From Roseibium litorale (GTDB lineage Bacteria > Pseudomonadota > Alphaproteobacteria > Rhizobiales > Stappiaceae): a DNA stretch of 64,000 nt. This document shows, piece by piece, positions 46,576 through 56,006 of this stretch (the first letter of the stretch is position 1; the number at the start of each line of letters is the position of its first letter). Both the position numbers and the translations under genes were made by a program. The notes under the pieces were generated by a model that worked only from the letters and a program-made list of their open reading frames with translations, did not search any database and was not told where the DNA came from. Location of the stretch: the NCBI RefSeq assembly GCF_014842915.1, contig NZ_JACYXI010000005.1, positions 217,087-281,086 of the forward strand, read 5' to 3'.

Positions 46576-47496
46576 GTGAGCAAGAACATCGGCGTTATCG
46601 GTCTCGGCTCGATGGGGTTCGGCATGGCCACCTCCCTGCTGCGGGCAGGACACAGGGTCTGGGGGGCGGATATGAATGCGGCCCGGGTCGAGGACCTCAC
46701 ACGGCAAGGCGGAGAGCCCACTCCACTGGCGACTGCGGCAAAGGACTTCGACATTCTGGTCGTCGTCGTTCTGAACGCCAGTCAGACACGGGAGGTGCTT
46801 TTTGGACCGGGCGGGATTTCAGGCCAGCTGAAACCCGGTGCCGTGGTGGTGTCCTGCGCGACCGTTGCACCGGATTTTGCCCGGGAAATGGATGCGCTTT
46901 GCACCGCCTCGGATCTGCTCTATCTGGATGCGCCGATTTCCGGCGGTTCGGTGAAGGCGGCACAAGGCCGCCTGTCCATTATGGCGTCGGGATCTCCTGA
47001 AGCTTTTGCTGCGGCAGGGCCCGCACTGGATGCCATGGCCGAAACGATCTTCCATCTGGGAGAGACACCCGGCGCTGGATCGGCTATGAAGGCAGTTAAT
47101 CAGCTTCTCGCCGGCGTGCACATCGCAGCCATGGCAGAGGCGATTACCTTCGGCATGACCCAAGGTGTCACGCCGGAGCAAATTCTAGATGTGATCCCGA
47201 AATGCGCGGGGACTTCATGGATGTTTGAGAATCGTGCCCCCCATATTGTAGCGGGTGATTATACGGCTCATTCCTCCGTTAATATCTGGCCAAAGGATCT
47301 GGGCATCGTGCTTGATATTGCACGCAGCGCCCAGTTTTCCGCTCCCATGACGGCAGCAGCCTTGCAGCAATTTCTTGCAGCTGCTGGATCTGGGCTTGGC
47401 CACGAAGATGACGCAGCTGTTGCCAAGGTCTATGCCCGCAACGCAGGTCTCAATCTCCCTGCGCCTTTCACAGCCCAGACCAGGGACCCAGAATGA
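46576..47496 (+). CDS. ltnD: L-threonate dehydrogenase-like (beta-hydroxyacid dehydrogenase)
   Basis: 306 residues. Rossmann motif IGVIGLGSMGFGMATSLL at the N-terminus, substrate motif LYLDAPISGGSVKAAQG near 120, catalytic Lys in GAGSAMKAVNQLLAGVHIA near 175. This belongs to the 3-hydroxyisobutyrate dehydrogenase family. With OtnK, OtnC and OtnI downstream it fits LtnD, oxidising L-threonate to 2-oxo-tetronate. Assignment within the family relies on context. Overlaps otnK by ATGA. Confidence 0.87.
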   Translation: MSKNIGVIGLGSMGFGMATSLLRAGHRVWGADMNAARVEDLTRQGGEPTPLATAAKDFDILVVVVLNASQTREVLFGPGGISGQLKPGAVVVSCATVAPDFAREMDALCTASDLLYLDAPISGGSVKAAQGRLSIMASGSPEAFAAAGPALDAMAETIFHLGETPGAGSAMKAVNQLLAGVHIAAMAEAITFGMTQGVTPEQILDVIPKCAGTSWMFENRAPHIVAGDYTAHSSVNIWPKDLGIVLDIARSAQFSAPMTAAALQQFLAAAGSGLGHEDDAAVAKVYARNAGLNLPAPFTAQTRDPE

Positions 47497-48731
47497 AACT
47501 TGGAGCAATTGGCGACGATTTTACAGGATCGTCAGATCTCGGCTTAACGCTCGCCCAGGGCGGCATGCGTACCGTGCAATATGTTGGCGTTCCCGGCAAA
47601 CCGGCGGCGGCCGATGTGGACGCAGGCATCATTGCCCTCAAGTCCCGCTCCATTCCTGCAGACGAGGCCGTCAAGCAATCCCTCGACGCCCTGCGCTGGC
47701 TGCAGGAACAAGGATGCAAGCAGATCGTCTTCAAATATTGCTCCACCTTCGACAGCATGCCCGAAGGCAACATTGGTCCGGTGATCGAAGCCCTGATTGA
47801 TGCGCTGGAGACGGATGCTCCCGTTATCGTGTGTCCGGCCTTTCCGGCGACTGGCAGAACCGTTTATCAGGGACATCTCTTCGTCCATGACAAACTGCTG
47901 TCTGAATCCGGAATGGAGCATCACCCGCTCAACCCAATGACGGACCCGGACCTGCGCCGGTTTCTTGCCCGGCAAACCAAGAGACCGGTCGGACACCTTG
48001 CCCTGGCCGCCATCCAGTCCGGGCAGGCACGCAAGACACTTCTGGATGAAGCAGAGGCCGGGCGGCAGATCATCGTTTGCGATGCGGTCAGCAACCAGGA
48101 TCTCCTCATCCTCGGAGAAGCTGCCCGCGGATTTCCGCTTGTTACTGGTGGCTCCGGCATCGGCCTCGGCTTGCCATCGGTTTTGCGCGCTGATGAGAGG
48201 GAACCCGCCAAGTGGTCGGGGGTGTCCGGCCCGGCCCTTGCCCTTTCCGGGTCCTGTTCTGCGGCCACCCGCAACCAGATCGCCGTCCACAGGGCGGAAG
48301 GCGGGGCCCAGCGCAAGGTGGAAGTCGAGGAGATTATCGGCGGGCTCACTCCGGCTGAGCTGCTCGACTGGGCAGAAAGCTGCGGCGGCCTTCCCCTGAT
48401 CTACAGCTCTGACGACCCTCATTCGGTCAAAGCTGCCCAGAACCGGTTCGGCCAGGACCGCTGCGCGGAAGCGGTGGAGGGTTTCTTCGCCAACCTCGCA
48501 AGCCAAGCGCTGGAGCGCGGCTTCACCCGGATCATTTCCGCTGGCGGCGAAACCTCCGGCGCCGTGGTGCGGGCTGTCGATGCCACCGCGCTGCGCATCG
48601 GGCCGATGATTGACCCGGGCGTTCCCGCGGTCAAAATCGAGGGCAGAAAAGTGGCGCTCGCACTCAAGTCCGGCAACTTCGGAGCAGAAGACTTCTTCAT
48701 CAAGGCGGCCCGCGTTCTGGAGGGGAAATGA
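47493..48731 (+). CDS. otnK: 3-oxo-tetronate kinase
   Basis: 412 residues, four-carbon acid sugar kinase family (DUF1537). LGAIGDDFTGSSDLGLTLAQ at the N-terminus is the substrate-side signature; CPAFPATGRTVYQGHLFV near 110 and ISAGGETSGAVVRAV near 350 belong to the nucleotide-side domain. Phosphorylates 3-oxo-tetronate at C4. ATGA overlaps on both sides show tight coupling with ltnD and otnC. Confidence 0.93.
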   Translation: MKLGAIGDDFTGSSDLGLTLAQGGMRTVQYVGVPGKPAAADVDAGIIALKSRSIPADEAVKQSLDALRWLQEQGCKQIVFKYCSTFDSMPEGNIGPVIEALIDALETDAPVIVCPAFPATGRTVYQGHLFVHDKLLSESGMEHHPLNPMTDPDLRRFLARQTKRPVGHLALAAIQSGQARKTLLDEAEAGRQIIVCDAVSNQDLLILGEAARGFPLVTGGSGIGLGLPSVLRADEREPAKWSGVSGPALALSGSCSAATRNQIAVHRAEGGAQRKVEVEEIIGGLTPAELLDWAESCGGLPLIYSSDDPHSVKAAQNRFGQDRCAEAVEGFFANLASQALERGFTRIISAGGETSGAVVRAVDATALRIGPMIDPGVPAVKIEGRKVALALKSGNFGAEDFFIKAARVLEGK

Positions 48732-49378
48732 GCCCGGAAATCCGGCTGCGGGAAGATATCTGCCTGCTTGCCAAGTCCCTGTTTGACCGGGGACTGACAG
48801 GCGGTTCCTCAGGCAACATCTCTGCACGTCTGGAAGACGGTTCCCTGCTCGTGACCCCCACCGGCTCGTCCCTCGGGCGGCTGGACCCTGCAAGACTGAG
48901 CCATTTCTCCAAGGAGGGAAGGCTGCTTTCAGGCGATCCGCCGACCAAGGAAATGCCGCTGCATACCGCCTTTTACGACACCCGGACCCAGACGGGCGCC
49001 GTGGTGCATCTGCATTCCTGTCACTCGGTCGCGCTCTCGATGCTGCCCGATACGGATCCGGACAACGTTCTGCCGCCCCTGACCCCTTACGGGATCATGA
49101 AGCTCGGCAAGGTCAAGCTGCTCCCCGTCTTTCTGCCCGGTGACCCGGCCATGGGGGAAGCCGTGCGCGGGCTTGCGGGAAAACGGTCTGCGGTGCTGCT
49201 CGCCAATCATGGTCCGGTCGTTGCCGGCAAGGACGTGGAAGCTGCGGTTTATGCGGTGGAAGAACTTGAGGAGACTGCCAAGCTCGCTCTTCTGACCCGC
49301 GGCCTGTCTCCCCGTCTCCTGACTGAGGATCACGTCGAGCAGCTGGTGAAGACCTTCAATGTGGAGTGGGACGCATGA
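48728..49378 (+). CDS. otnC: 3-oxo-tetronate 4-phosphate decarboxylase (class II aldolase family)
   Basis: 216 residues. TGGSSGNISARLEDG, PTKEMPLHTAFYD and GAVVHLHSCHSVALS carry the zinc His residues and phosphate loop of the araD/fucA family; LLANHGPVVAGKDVEAAVYA follows. Decarboxylates 3-oxo-tetronate 4-phosphate to dihydroxyacetone phosphate. Start overlaps otnK and stop overlaps otnI, both by ATGA. Confidence 0.91.
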   Translation: MSPEIRLREDICLLAKSLFDRGLTGGSSGNISARLEDGSLLVTPTGSSLGRLDPARLSHFSKEGRLLSGDPPTKEMPLHTAFYDTRTQTGAVVHLHSCHSVALSMLPDTDPDNVLPPLTPYGIMKLGKVKLLPVFLPGDPAMGEAVRGLAGKRSAVLLANHGPVVAGKDVEAAVYAVEELEETAKLALLTRGLSPRLLTEDHVEQLVKTFNVEWDA

Positions 49379-50130
49379 GCAAGGCTTACCGGTTTTCCGC
49401 CAACACAGGCTTTCTCTGGAAAGACCGGCCGTTTCTGGACCGGATCCTGGCCGCGAAGGCAGCGGATTTTGACGCTGTCGAGTTTCATGACGAAGGGCAG
49501 CTTACGGACCGCGCCGCGCTGAAAGAGGTTCTGGCCAGCACCGGTCTCTCCGTGCGCGGCTTGAATGTCCGGATGGCGGAGACCTCCGGCTGCGCCGCCA
49601 TTCCGGGCATGGAAGACCAGGCCCGCCAGGATATCCTCCAGGCCATCGAACTGGCTGAAGACATCGGCGCGAAAGCCATTCACGTGCTTTCCGGCAAGAC
49701 CCAGGATCCAGCTGCGAGGGACACCTTCCTGAAGGCGCTTGAGTTCGCCTCCACCCAGACGGACAAGACCGTGCTTCTGGAGCCTTTGTGCCACGCCAAG
49801 GCACCCGGATATTTCCTAAGGCACATTTCGGAAGCAGCAAGCCTGATAGCGGACGCCGGGCGGGCGAACCTGAAGATCATGTTCGACTGCTTCCACATTC
49901 AGGCAGAGACCGGCGACGTTGCGGGAAGCTACCGGACCTACAAGAACCTGGTCGGTCATATCCAGATCGCCTCCTATCCGGAGCGGTCGGAACCGGGAAG
50001 TGGCGACCTTGATTACAGCACTCTGCTGCCGGGCTTTCTGTCCGAAGGTTATGACGGCTACTTCGGCTGCGAATACACCCCGGCTGCGGGCACAGACGCC
50101 GGACTTGGCTGGCGCGGCCGGCTTGCCTGA
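49375..50130 (+). CDS. otnI: 2-oxo-tetronate isomerase (hydroxypyruvate isomerase family)
   Basis: 251 residues from the ATG at 49375 that overlaps the otnC stop; an earlier TTG is less likely. TIM-barrel sugar-isomerase features: FSANTGFLWKDRPFLDRIL, AAKADFDAVEFHDE-like entry, LLEPLCHAKAPGYFL, KIMFDCFHIQAETGDV (metal ligands) and GHIQIASYPERSEPGSGDL. Converts 2-oxo-tetronate to 3-oxo-tetronate. Completes the pathway; last gene of the operon. Confidence 0.9.
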   Translation: MSKAYRFSANTGFLWKDRPFLDRILAAKAADFDAVEFHDEGQLTDRAALKEVLASTGLSVRGLNVRMAETSGCAAIPGMEDQARQDILQAIELAEDIGAKAIHVLSGKTQDPAARDTFLKALEFASTQTDKTVLLEPLCHAKAPGYFLRHISEAASLIADAGRANLKIMFDCFHIQAETGDVAGSYRTYKNLVGHIQIASYPERSEPGSGDLDYSTLLPGFLSEGYDGYFGCEYTPAAGTDAGLGWRGRLA

Positions 50131-50323
50131 GGTCTGGCCTGATCCCACAGCCATCAAAAATGACCCAATAAGGCGGCCACGCTTAACCCAAGCGCGTTTG
50201 CGATCTCCCCTCTCTTCCCTTCTGACACCTCCTTCCAAAACGCCTAAATCCTGTGCGTCATGGCGTCTCCGCCGTCACGCCGTTTTGACTTTCATGAAAT
50301 ATTTCAATCTCATATCAGATTTA

Positions 50324-50340
50324 TTATAAGCTTAAAATTT
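50324..50340. promoter_or_regulatory. Candidate MarR-type operator upstream of the CoA ligase gene
   Basis: TTATAAGCTTAAAATTT has a TAAGCTTA palindrome at its core and agrees at 12 of 17 positions with the site at 57394-57410. It lies in a 330-base AT-rich gap after otnI; TTGACT at 50285 is a possible -35. No gene is seen in the gap. Confidence 0.45.
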
Positions 50341-50460
50341 CTTCCTTGATCCCCATCTGAACCAGTGCCATGCTGAATTAAAGAGCTGCCGGAAAGGTGG
50401 CCAATCGTGGACAGCAGAAAAAACAAAAAAAGCTGCCACGCGCTTCTGGAGAGACGGGAC

Positions 50461-52101
50461 ATGACTGCACTGGGACCAACAGCGCACGTGGACACGTTCA
50501 CGCGCGATCATCTGCCGCCAATGGAAGACTGGCCGCAGTTCAATCTGGACGGCTTTTCCTATCCTGAATGGCTGAATGCCGGGGCCGAGCTGACCGACCG
50601 CATGGTCGAACGGGGCTTTGGCGACCATGTTGCCCTGATCGGCAATGGCCGCCGCCGCACCTACAAAGAGCTGACCGACTGGACCAACCGGCTTGCCAAT
50701 GCGCTGGTGGAAGACTTCGGTGTGAAACCCGGCAACCGCATCCTCATCCGCTCGGCAAACAACCCTGCCATGGTCGCCTGCTGGCTGGCTGCGACAAAGG
50801 CTGGCGCGGTGGTCGTCAACACCATGCCCATGCTGCGGGCCGGAGAACTTTCCAAGATCATCGACAAGGCCGAGATCACACTTGCGCTGTGCGACACGCG
50901 GCTGATGGACGAGATGGTCGCCTGCGCCAAGGACAACGTCTTCCTGCAACAGGTGATCGGCTTTGACGGAACCGCCAATCACGATGCGGAACTGGACCGG
51001 GCAGCACTCGACAAATCCGTAAGGTTCGAGGTGGTGAAGACCAGCCGGGATGATGTCGCTCTTCTGGGCTTCACGTCCGGCTCTACCGGCCTCCCCAAGG
51101 CAACCATGCATTTTCATCGGGACATTCTGATCATTGCAGATGCCTATGCAAAGGAAGTGCTCGACGTTCAGCCTGAGGATGTCTTTGTCGGCTCGCCGCC
51201 ATTGGCCTTCACCTTCGGTCTCGGTGGTCTGGCGGTGTTTCCCCTGCGCTTCGGGGCCAGCGCCGCTCTGCTTGAAAATGCGACGCCGCCAAACCTCATC
51301 GAGATCATCCAGAAATACAAGGCAACGATCTGCTTCACCGCCCCCACCGCCTACCGGGCAATGCTGACGGCCATGAGCCAGGGCGCAGATCTATCGTCCC
51401 TCCGCATTGCCGTTTCCGCCGGAGAAACCTTGCCAGCCCCGGTCTATGAAGACTGGATCGCCAAGACCGGCAAACCGATGCTGGACGGCATCGGGGCGAC
51501 GGAAATGCTGCATATCTTTATTTCCAACCGCCTTGGCGACAGCAAGCCGGCCTGCACGGGCAAGCCGCTTGCAGGCTATGAAGCCATGGTGGTGGATGAC
51601 GACATGAAGGAAGTGCCGCGCGGAACGGTGGGCAAACTGGTCGTCAGAGGTCCGATTGGCTGCCGCTATCTGGCAGATGCCCGTCAGCGCGACTATGTCC
51701 GGGACGGCTGGAACCTGACCGGTGACAGCTTTATCCAGGACGAGGACGGCTACTTCCATTTTGCCGCCCGCAGCGACGACATGATCGTTTCCGCCGGCTA
51801 CAACATTGCCGGGCCGGAAGTGGAAGCCGCGCTGCTCAAACATGATTTTGTCCGCGAATGTGCCGTCATCGGTCATCCGGACGAGGCGCGCGGCCACATC
51901 GTCAAGGCTTTTGTGGTGCTGTCGGATCATGCGATCCCTTGCGACGATACCGCCAAGGCCCTTCAAGACCACGTCAAGTCGGTCATTGCTCCCTACAAAT
52001 ATCCCCGCGTGATCGAGTTCCTCCGGACGCTGCCGAAAACGGAATCCGGCAAGATCCAGCGTTTCCGGCTGAAACAGGACCTCGACGCCTTTCAGAACTG
52101 A
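50461..52101 (+). CDS. Benzoate/2-aminobenzoate-CoA ligase-like AMP-binding enzyme
   Basis: 546 residues from the ATG at 50461 (GGAGAG upstream); a GTG at 50407 is in frame. ANL-family motifs: LLGFTSGSTGLPKATMHFHR (P-loop), GATEMLHIFISNRLGD, GWNLTGDSF and the C-terminal catalytic Lys in ESGKIQRFRLK. GIGATEMLHIF is typical of benzoate-type ligases. Activates an aromatic acid with ATP and CoA. With the fused monooxygenase at 57443, 2-aminobenzoate (anthranilate) is the likeliest substrate; salicylate or benzoate are alternatives. Confidence 0.87.
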   Translation: MTALGPTAHVDTFTRDHLPPMEDWPQFNLDGFSYPEWLNAGAELTDRMVERGFGDHVALIGNGRRRTYKELTDWTNRLANALVEDFGVKPGNRILIRSANNPAMVACWLAATKAGAVVVNTMPMLRAGELSKIIDKAEITLALCDTRLMDEMVACAKDNVFLQQVIGFDGTANHDAELDRAALDKSVRFEVVKTSRDDVALLGFTSGSTGLPKATMHFHRDILIIADAYAKEVLDVQPEDVFVGSPPLAFTFGLGGLAVFPLRFGASAALLENATPPNLIEIIQKYKATICFTAPTAYRAMLTAMSQGADLSSLRIAVSAGETLPAPVYEDWIAKTGKPMLDGIGATEMLHIFISNRLGDSKPACTGKPLAGYEAMVVDDDMKEVPRGTVGKLVVRGPIGCRYLADARQRDYVRDGWNLTGDSFIQDEDGYFHFAARSDDMIVSAGYNIAGPEVEAALLKHDFVRECAVIGHPDEARGHIVKAFVVLSDHAIPCDDTAKALQDHVKSVIAPYKYPRVIEFLRTLPKTESGKIQRFRLKQDLDAFQN

Positions 52102-52108
52102 GACAGTC

Positions 52109-52128
52109 TCCGCCAGACAACTGGCGGG
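52109..52128. repeat. Hairpin between the ligase gene and the ABC transporter
   Basis: CCGCCAG (52110-52116), ACAA loop, CTGGCGG (52121-52127) with a flanking T-G wobble pair; no T tract, so probably a processing or stabilising hairpin. Confidence 0.4.
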
Positions 52129-52213
52129 ACGCATAGTCATCCAGTAACAATAGCTTGAGTTCTGCCGGTGGGGATGGGTTTACCGGCAGGCCTTCCAAGA
52201 AAGAGAGGGAATT

Positions 52214-53350
52214 ATGAAAAGAATTTTATCCGCTGCAGCTTTGGCATTGAGCCTTGGCGTGTCCAGCACCGCCATGGCCGCCCCGGTGAAAATCGGCATG
52301 ATCACCACCCTTTCCGGCGGTGGGGCCGGTCTGGGCGTCGACACCCGCGACGGCTTCATGCTGGCCATCAAGCGCGCGGGAAATGAAGATGTTTCTGTCG
52401 TGATCGAGGATGATGGCCAGAAGCCGGAAATGGCCGTGCAGCTCGCCGACAAGATGATCCAGCAGGAAAACGTCGACATTCTGACCGGTATCGTCTGGTC
52501 GAACCTTCTGATGGCCGTGCAGCCCAGCGCTGTCGCTCAGGGCAAATTCTACGTTTCCACCAATGCCGCACCGGCACCGCTGGCGGGCAAAGGCTGCAGC
52601 CCGCTCTATTTCAATGCCGCTTACCAGAACGACAATCTTCACGAGGCCATGGGGCAATATGCCAATGAAGGCCACAAGAAGATGTTCATCCTGGCGCCGA
52701 ACTATCCGGCCGGCAAAGACTCGCTGACCGGTTTCAAGCGTTACTTCAAGGGTGAAGTGGCCTCCGAAATCTACACCAAGCTTGGCCAGACCGACTACGC
52801 CGCCGAAATCGCCCAGATCCGTGCATCCGGAGCCGATGGCGTCTTCATGTTCCTGCCGGGCGGCATGGGCATCGCCTTCATGAAGCAATATGCCCAGTCG
52901 GGCGTGGACATTCCGGTCATGGGCCCGGGCTTCTCCTTCAGCCAGGACGTTCTGCCCGCCATCGGAGATGCGGCTCTTGGCGTGAAGAACTCCGGCCAGT
53001 GGTCCCACGATCTGGACAACGAAGCCAACAAGACCTTTGTCGACGCCTTCAAGGCCGAATACAACCGTCTGCCGTCCATCTACGCGATGCAGGGCTATGA
53101 CGCTGCCCAGCTGATCCTGTCCGCTGCCGCCAAGGCAGACGTCAAGAACACGGACGCCTTCCGGGCTGAACTGCTGAAGGCGGACTTCCAGTCCCCGCGC
53201 GGCAAGTTCAAGTTCAACACCAACCAGCACCCGATCCAGGACATCTACGTCCGTGAAGTGGTGAAGGAAGGCGATACCTACACCAACAAGATCGTCGGCA
53301 CCGCCTTCACCGATCATGGTGATGCCTACGCTCAAGACTGCAAGATGTAA
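52214..53350 (+). CDS. ABC transporter substrate-binding protein (branched-chain amino acid/aromatic acid type)
   Basis: 378 residues. Signal peptide ALALSLGVSSTAMA-APV. The type I binding fold starts KIGMITTLSGGGAGLGVDT, with IYAMQGYDAAQLILSAAAKA and SPRGKFKFNTNQHPIQDIYV near the C-terminus, as in LivJ/HbaE-like proteins. In aryl-CoA clusters such proteins bind aromatic acids, so the ligand here is probably the ligase substrate. It begins 112 bases after the ligase gene. Confidence 0.9.
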   Translation: MKRILSAAALALSLGVSSTAMAAPVKIGMITTLSGGGAGLGVDTRDGFMLAIKRAGNEDVSVVIEDDGQKPEMAVQLADKMIQQENVDILTGIVWSNLLMAVQPSAVAQGKFYVSTNAAPAPLAGKGCSPLYFNAAYQNDNLHEAMGQYANEGHKKMFILAPNYPAGKDSLTGFKRYFKGEVASEIYTKLGQTDYAAEIAQIRASGADGVFMFLPGGMGIAFMKQYAQSGVDIPVMGPGFSFSQDVLPAIGDAALGVKNSGQWSHDLDNEANKTFVDAFKAEYNRLPSIYAMQGYDAAQLILSAAAKADVKNTDAFRAELLKADFQSPRGKFKFNTNQHPIQDIYVREVVKEGDTYTNKIVGTAFTDHGDAYAQDCKM

Positions 53351-53359
53351 GGGCTGACG

Positions 53360-54274
53360 GTGACCGCTGCACTCGCGATAGAGCAATTGCTCAACGGCCT
53401 TCAGCTCGGCGTCATGCTGTTTCTGATGGCCGCAGGGCTGACCCTGATCTTCGGTGTCATGGGCCTGATCAACCTGGCACATGGCTCGCTCTACATGGTC
53501 GGCGCCTTCGCCTGTGCGGCGGTCGCTTCCCTTACAGGTTCCTTCTGGCTCGGCCTGATTGCCAGTCTGGCTGCGGCGGCGGCCGCAGGAGCCATCATCG
53601 AGGTTCTGGTGATCCGCAGGCTCTATAGCCGGGACCACCTGGATCAGGTGCTGGCAACCTTTGCCCTGATCCTGATGTTCTCGGAGGGGACACGCTGGGT
53701 CTTCGGCTCTTTCCCGCTCTACCTGAACATCCCCTCGAGCCTGCAGGGGGCCGTATCGCTGCCTGGAGGCGCCCAGTATCCGGCCTACCGGCTGGCGGTG
53801 ATTGCGGCGGGCGGGCTGATCGCCCTCGGTCTTGCGGCGCTCATCACCCGTACACGGCTCGGGATCCGCATCCGGGCCGGCGAGAACGACCGTGAAATGA
53901 TCGGAGCCCTCGGCGTCGACATCCGCACGCTCTACACGGTGGTCTTTGCGCTCGGCGCTGCCCTTGCTGGCTTTGCCGGTGCCCTGGTCGGTGCCTTGCA
54001 ATCCGTGCAGGTCGGCATGGGCGAACCGGTTCTGATCCTGGCCTTCGTCGTGATCGTCATCGGTGGCATCGGATCGATCAAGGGCGCCTTTCTCGCAGCG
54101 CTCCTCGTCGGTGTTGTCGATACCATGGGCCGCTTTCTTCTGCCCCACCTGCTGGCAACGGTGCTGCCGCCTTCCGAGGCCGGAACCATCGGTGGATCGG
54201 CCTCTTCCATGCTCATCTACATCATGATGGCGTTTATTCTCGCCTTCAGGCCCCGCGGCCTGTTTGCAGCCTGA
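53360..54274 (+). CDS. ABC transporter permease (LivH type)
   Basis: 304 residues from a GTG start at 53360. About eight hydrophobic segments; LTLIFGVMGLINLAHGSLYM near residue 30 and the EAA-like loop GIRIRAGENDREMIGALGVD near 175 are family hallmarks. Forms the inner-membrane channel with the LivM-type partner 15 bases downstream. Confidence 0.92.
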   Translation: MTAALAIEQLLNGLQLGVMLFLMAAGLTLIFGVMGLINLAHGSLYMVGAFACAAVASLTGSFWLGLIASLAAAAAAGAIIEVLVIRRLYSRDHLDQVLATFALILMFSEGTRWVFGSFPLYLNIPSSLQGAVSLPGGAQYPAYRLAVIAAGGLIALGLAALITRTRLGIRIRAGENDREMIGALGVDIRTLYTVVFALGAALAGFAGALVGALQSVQVGMGEPVLILAFVVIVIGGIGSIKGAFLAALLVGVVDTMGRFLLPHLLATVLPPSEAGTIGGSASSMLIYIMMAFILAFRPRGLFAA

Positions 54275-54289
54275 GACGGAGAAGCGCAC

Positions 54290-55264
54290 GTGATATCCCG
54301 CGAATGGACCGTCAATGCCGCCCTTGCCCTTGCCTTGCTGGCGGCAGCCATTGCCGCAGAGGCGGCTGGCCAGGTCTTCTACATCACCCTGGCGACCCGC
54401 ATCGCCATTCTGGGCCTTGCCGCAACCGGGCTGAACCTCGCCCTCGGTCTTGGCGGTCTGGTGTCCTTCGGCCATGCGGTGTTCTTCGGCATCGGCGGCT
54501 ATGCCGCCGGCATCCTTGGCAGCCACGCCTTTTCCGGTGACCCGATGATCTTCGGCCTGGAAGGCAGCAACTCCATGCCGCTGATCTGGCTTGTTGCCGC
54601 CCTCGCAGCGGCCGTGGCAGGCGTGGTCATCGGCGTGATCAGCATCCGCACCAGCGGTGTCTATTTCATCATGATCACCCTGGCCTTTGCCCAGATGCTC
54701 TACTATTTCGCCATTTCCTGGCCCGCCTATGGCGGCGAGGACGGCTTGTCGATCTTCGTCCGCAACGCCTTTCCGGGCGTGAACACAATGAAGCCCTTGA
54801 GCTTCTTCCTGATCTGCTTTGGCGCCCTGATGGCGGGGATTGCAATCCTTGCCGTGCTGCGCGGCTCCCGTTTCGGCTCTGCCCTGGATGTGGTCCGGCA
54901 AAACGAAGTGCGGGCAGCAGCTGTCGGCATCAATCCCTTTCCGGTCAAGCTGACGGCCTTTGTTCTCTCGGCCATGATCACGGCCGTGGCCGGGGCGCTC
55001 TATGCAGACCTCAACCGCTTCGTCAGCCCGTCCATGATGTCATGGCACATGTCCGGGGAGCTCATCGTCCTGATCATTCTGGGCGGAACCGGACGTCTCT
55101 TCGGGCCGATGGCCGGTGCAGCGCTCTTCGTTCTGATCGAGCACAATCTCGGCGAACTCACGGAACGCTGGCAGTTCTTCCTGGGCCTGATCCTTCTTGT
55201 CACCGTGCTCTTTGCCCGGGGCGGAGTTCTTGGCTTCCTGGCCGGAAAGGTGCGTCATGGCTGA
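54290..55264 (+). CDS. ABC transporter permease (LivM type)
   Basis: 324 residues from a GTG start at 54290. LNLALGLGGLVSFGHAVFFG near residue 45 and DVVRQNEVRAAAVGINPFPV near 205 are the LivM signatures; multiple membrane helices. The gene end overlaps the ATP-binding protein start (ATG at 55257). Confidence 0.92.
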   Translation: MISREWTVNAALALALLAAAIAAEAAGQVFYITLATRIAILGLAATGLNLALGLGGLVSFGHAVFFGIGGYAAGILGSHAFSGDPMIFGLEGSNSMPLIWLVAALAAAVAGVVIGVISIRTSGVYFIMITLAFAQMLYYFAISWPAYGGEDGLSIFVRNAFPGVNTMKPLSFFLICFGALMAGIAILAVLRGSRFGSALDVVRQNEVRAAAVGINPFPVKLTAFVLSAMITAVAGALYADLNRFVSPSMMSWHMSGELIVLIILGGTGRLFGPMAGAALFVLIEHNLGELTERWQFFLGLILLVTVLFARGGVLGFLAGKVRHG

Positions 55265-56006
55265 GCCCGTTCTTCAGATCTCCAATCTGGTCAAAAGCTT
55301 TGGCGCCCTGCGCGCCACGGATGACGTCACTCTCGATCTCTATCCGGGCGAAATCCACGCCCTGATCGGACCGAATGGCGCTGGCAAGTCCACGCTGATC
55401 CACCAGATCTGCGGCACCCACGCCCCGAACAGCGGCACGATCCGTTTCATGGGCGAGGACATCACCCAGCTCGGCGTCGCGGCCCGGGCCCGCAAGGGTC
55501 TTGGCCGGACCTTCCAGATCTCTTCCATCGCGCCGGAGTTCTCCGCCCTGCGCAATGTCATGCTGGCCGTTCAGGCCCGGCAAGGCTCCAGCTTCCGTTT
55601 TTTCAAACCGGTCCGTAGCGACAAATCACTGACAGAGCCCGCCATGGCGGCTCTGGAGCGGGTGGGACTTGCAAGCCGGGCAACGTTGCCGGTTGCCGAG
55701 CTGTCCCACGGCGAGCGGCGGCAGCTGGAAATCGCCATTGCGCTTGCTCTTGGCTCCCGCGCCTTCCTGCTGGACGAACCAATGGCAGGCATGGGACCGG
55801 AAGGCTCCCGCGCCCTAACAAGCTTCCTCGCAGACCTGAAACAGGAAGCGCCAATCCTTCTCGTCGAGCATGACATGGATGCGGTGTTTGCCCTCGCCGA
55901 CCGGATTTCGGTTCTGGTCTACGGCAAGATCATCGCCACAGGCTCGGTGGAAGACATCCGCCGCGATCCTGCCGTGCGCACCGCCTATCTTGGAGATCAC
56001 GACTGA
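55257..56006 (+). CDS. ABC transporter ATP-binding protein (LivG type)
   Basis: 249 residues from the ATG at 55257, which overlaps the permease stop; longer readings would run through the permease. Walker [16 protein letters not shown], signature ELSHGERRQLEIAIAL, Walker B AFLLDEPMAGMG, switch His in VEHDMDAVF. Energises uptake. The stop shares a base with the next start (TGATG). Confidence 0.93.
   Translation: MAEPVLQISNLVKSFGALRATDDVTLDLYPGEIHALIGPNGAGKSTLIHQICGTHAPNSGTIRFMGEDITQLGVAARARKGLGRTFQISSIAPEFSALRNVMLAVQARQGSSFRFFKPVRSDKSLTEPAMAALERVGLASRATLPVAELSHGERRQLEIAIALALGSRAFLLDEPMAGMGPEGSRALTSFLADLKQEAPILLVEHDMDAVFALADRISVLVYGKIIATGSVEDIRRDPAVRTAYLGDHD

Noticed and set aside
52226..54901. 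An 891-codon open frame on the minus strand
   Set aside because: It lies antisense to the binding-protein and permease genes, is rich in His/Gln/Gly/Asp, and shows no domain; a codon-bias shadow of GC-rich genes.
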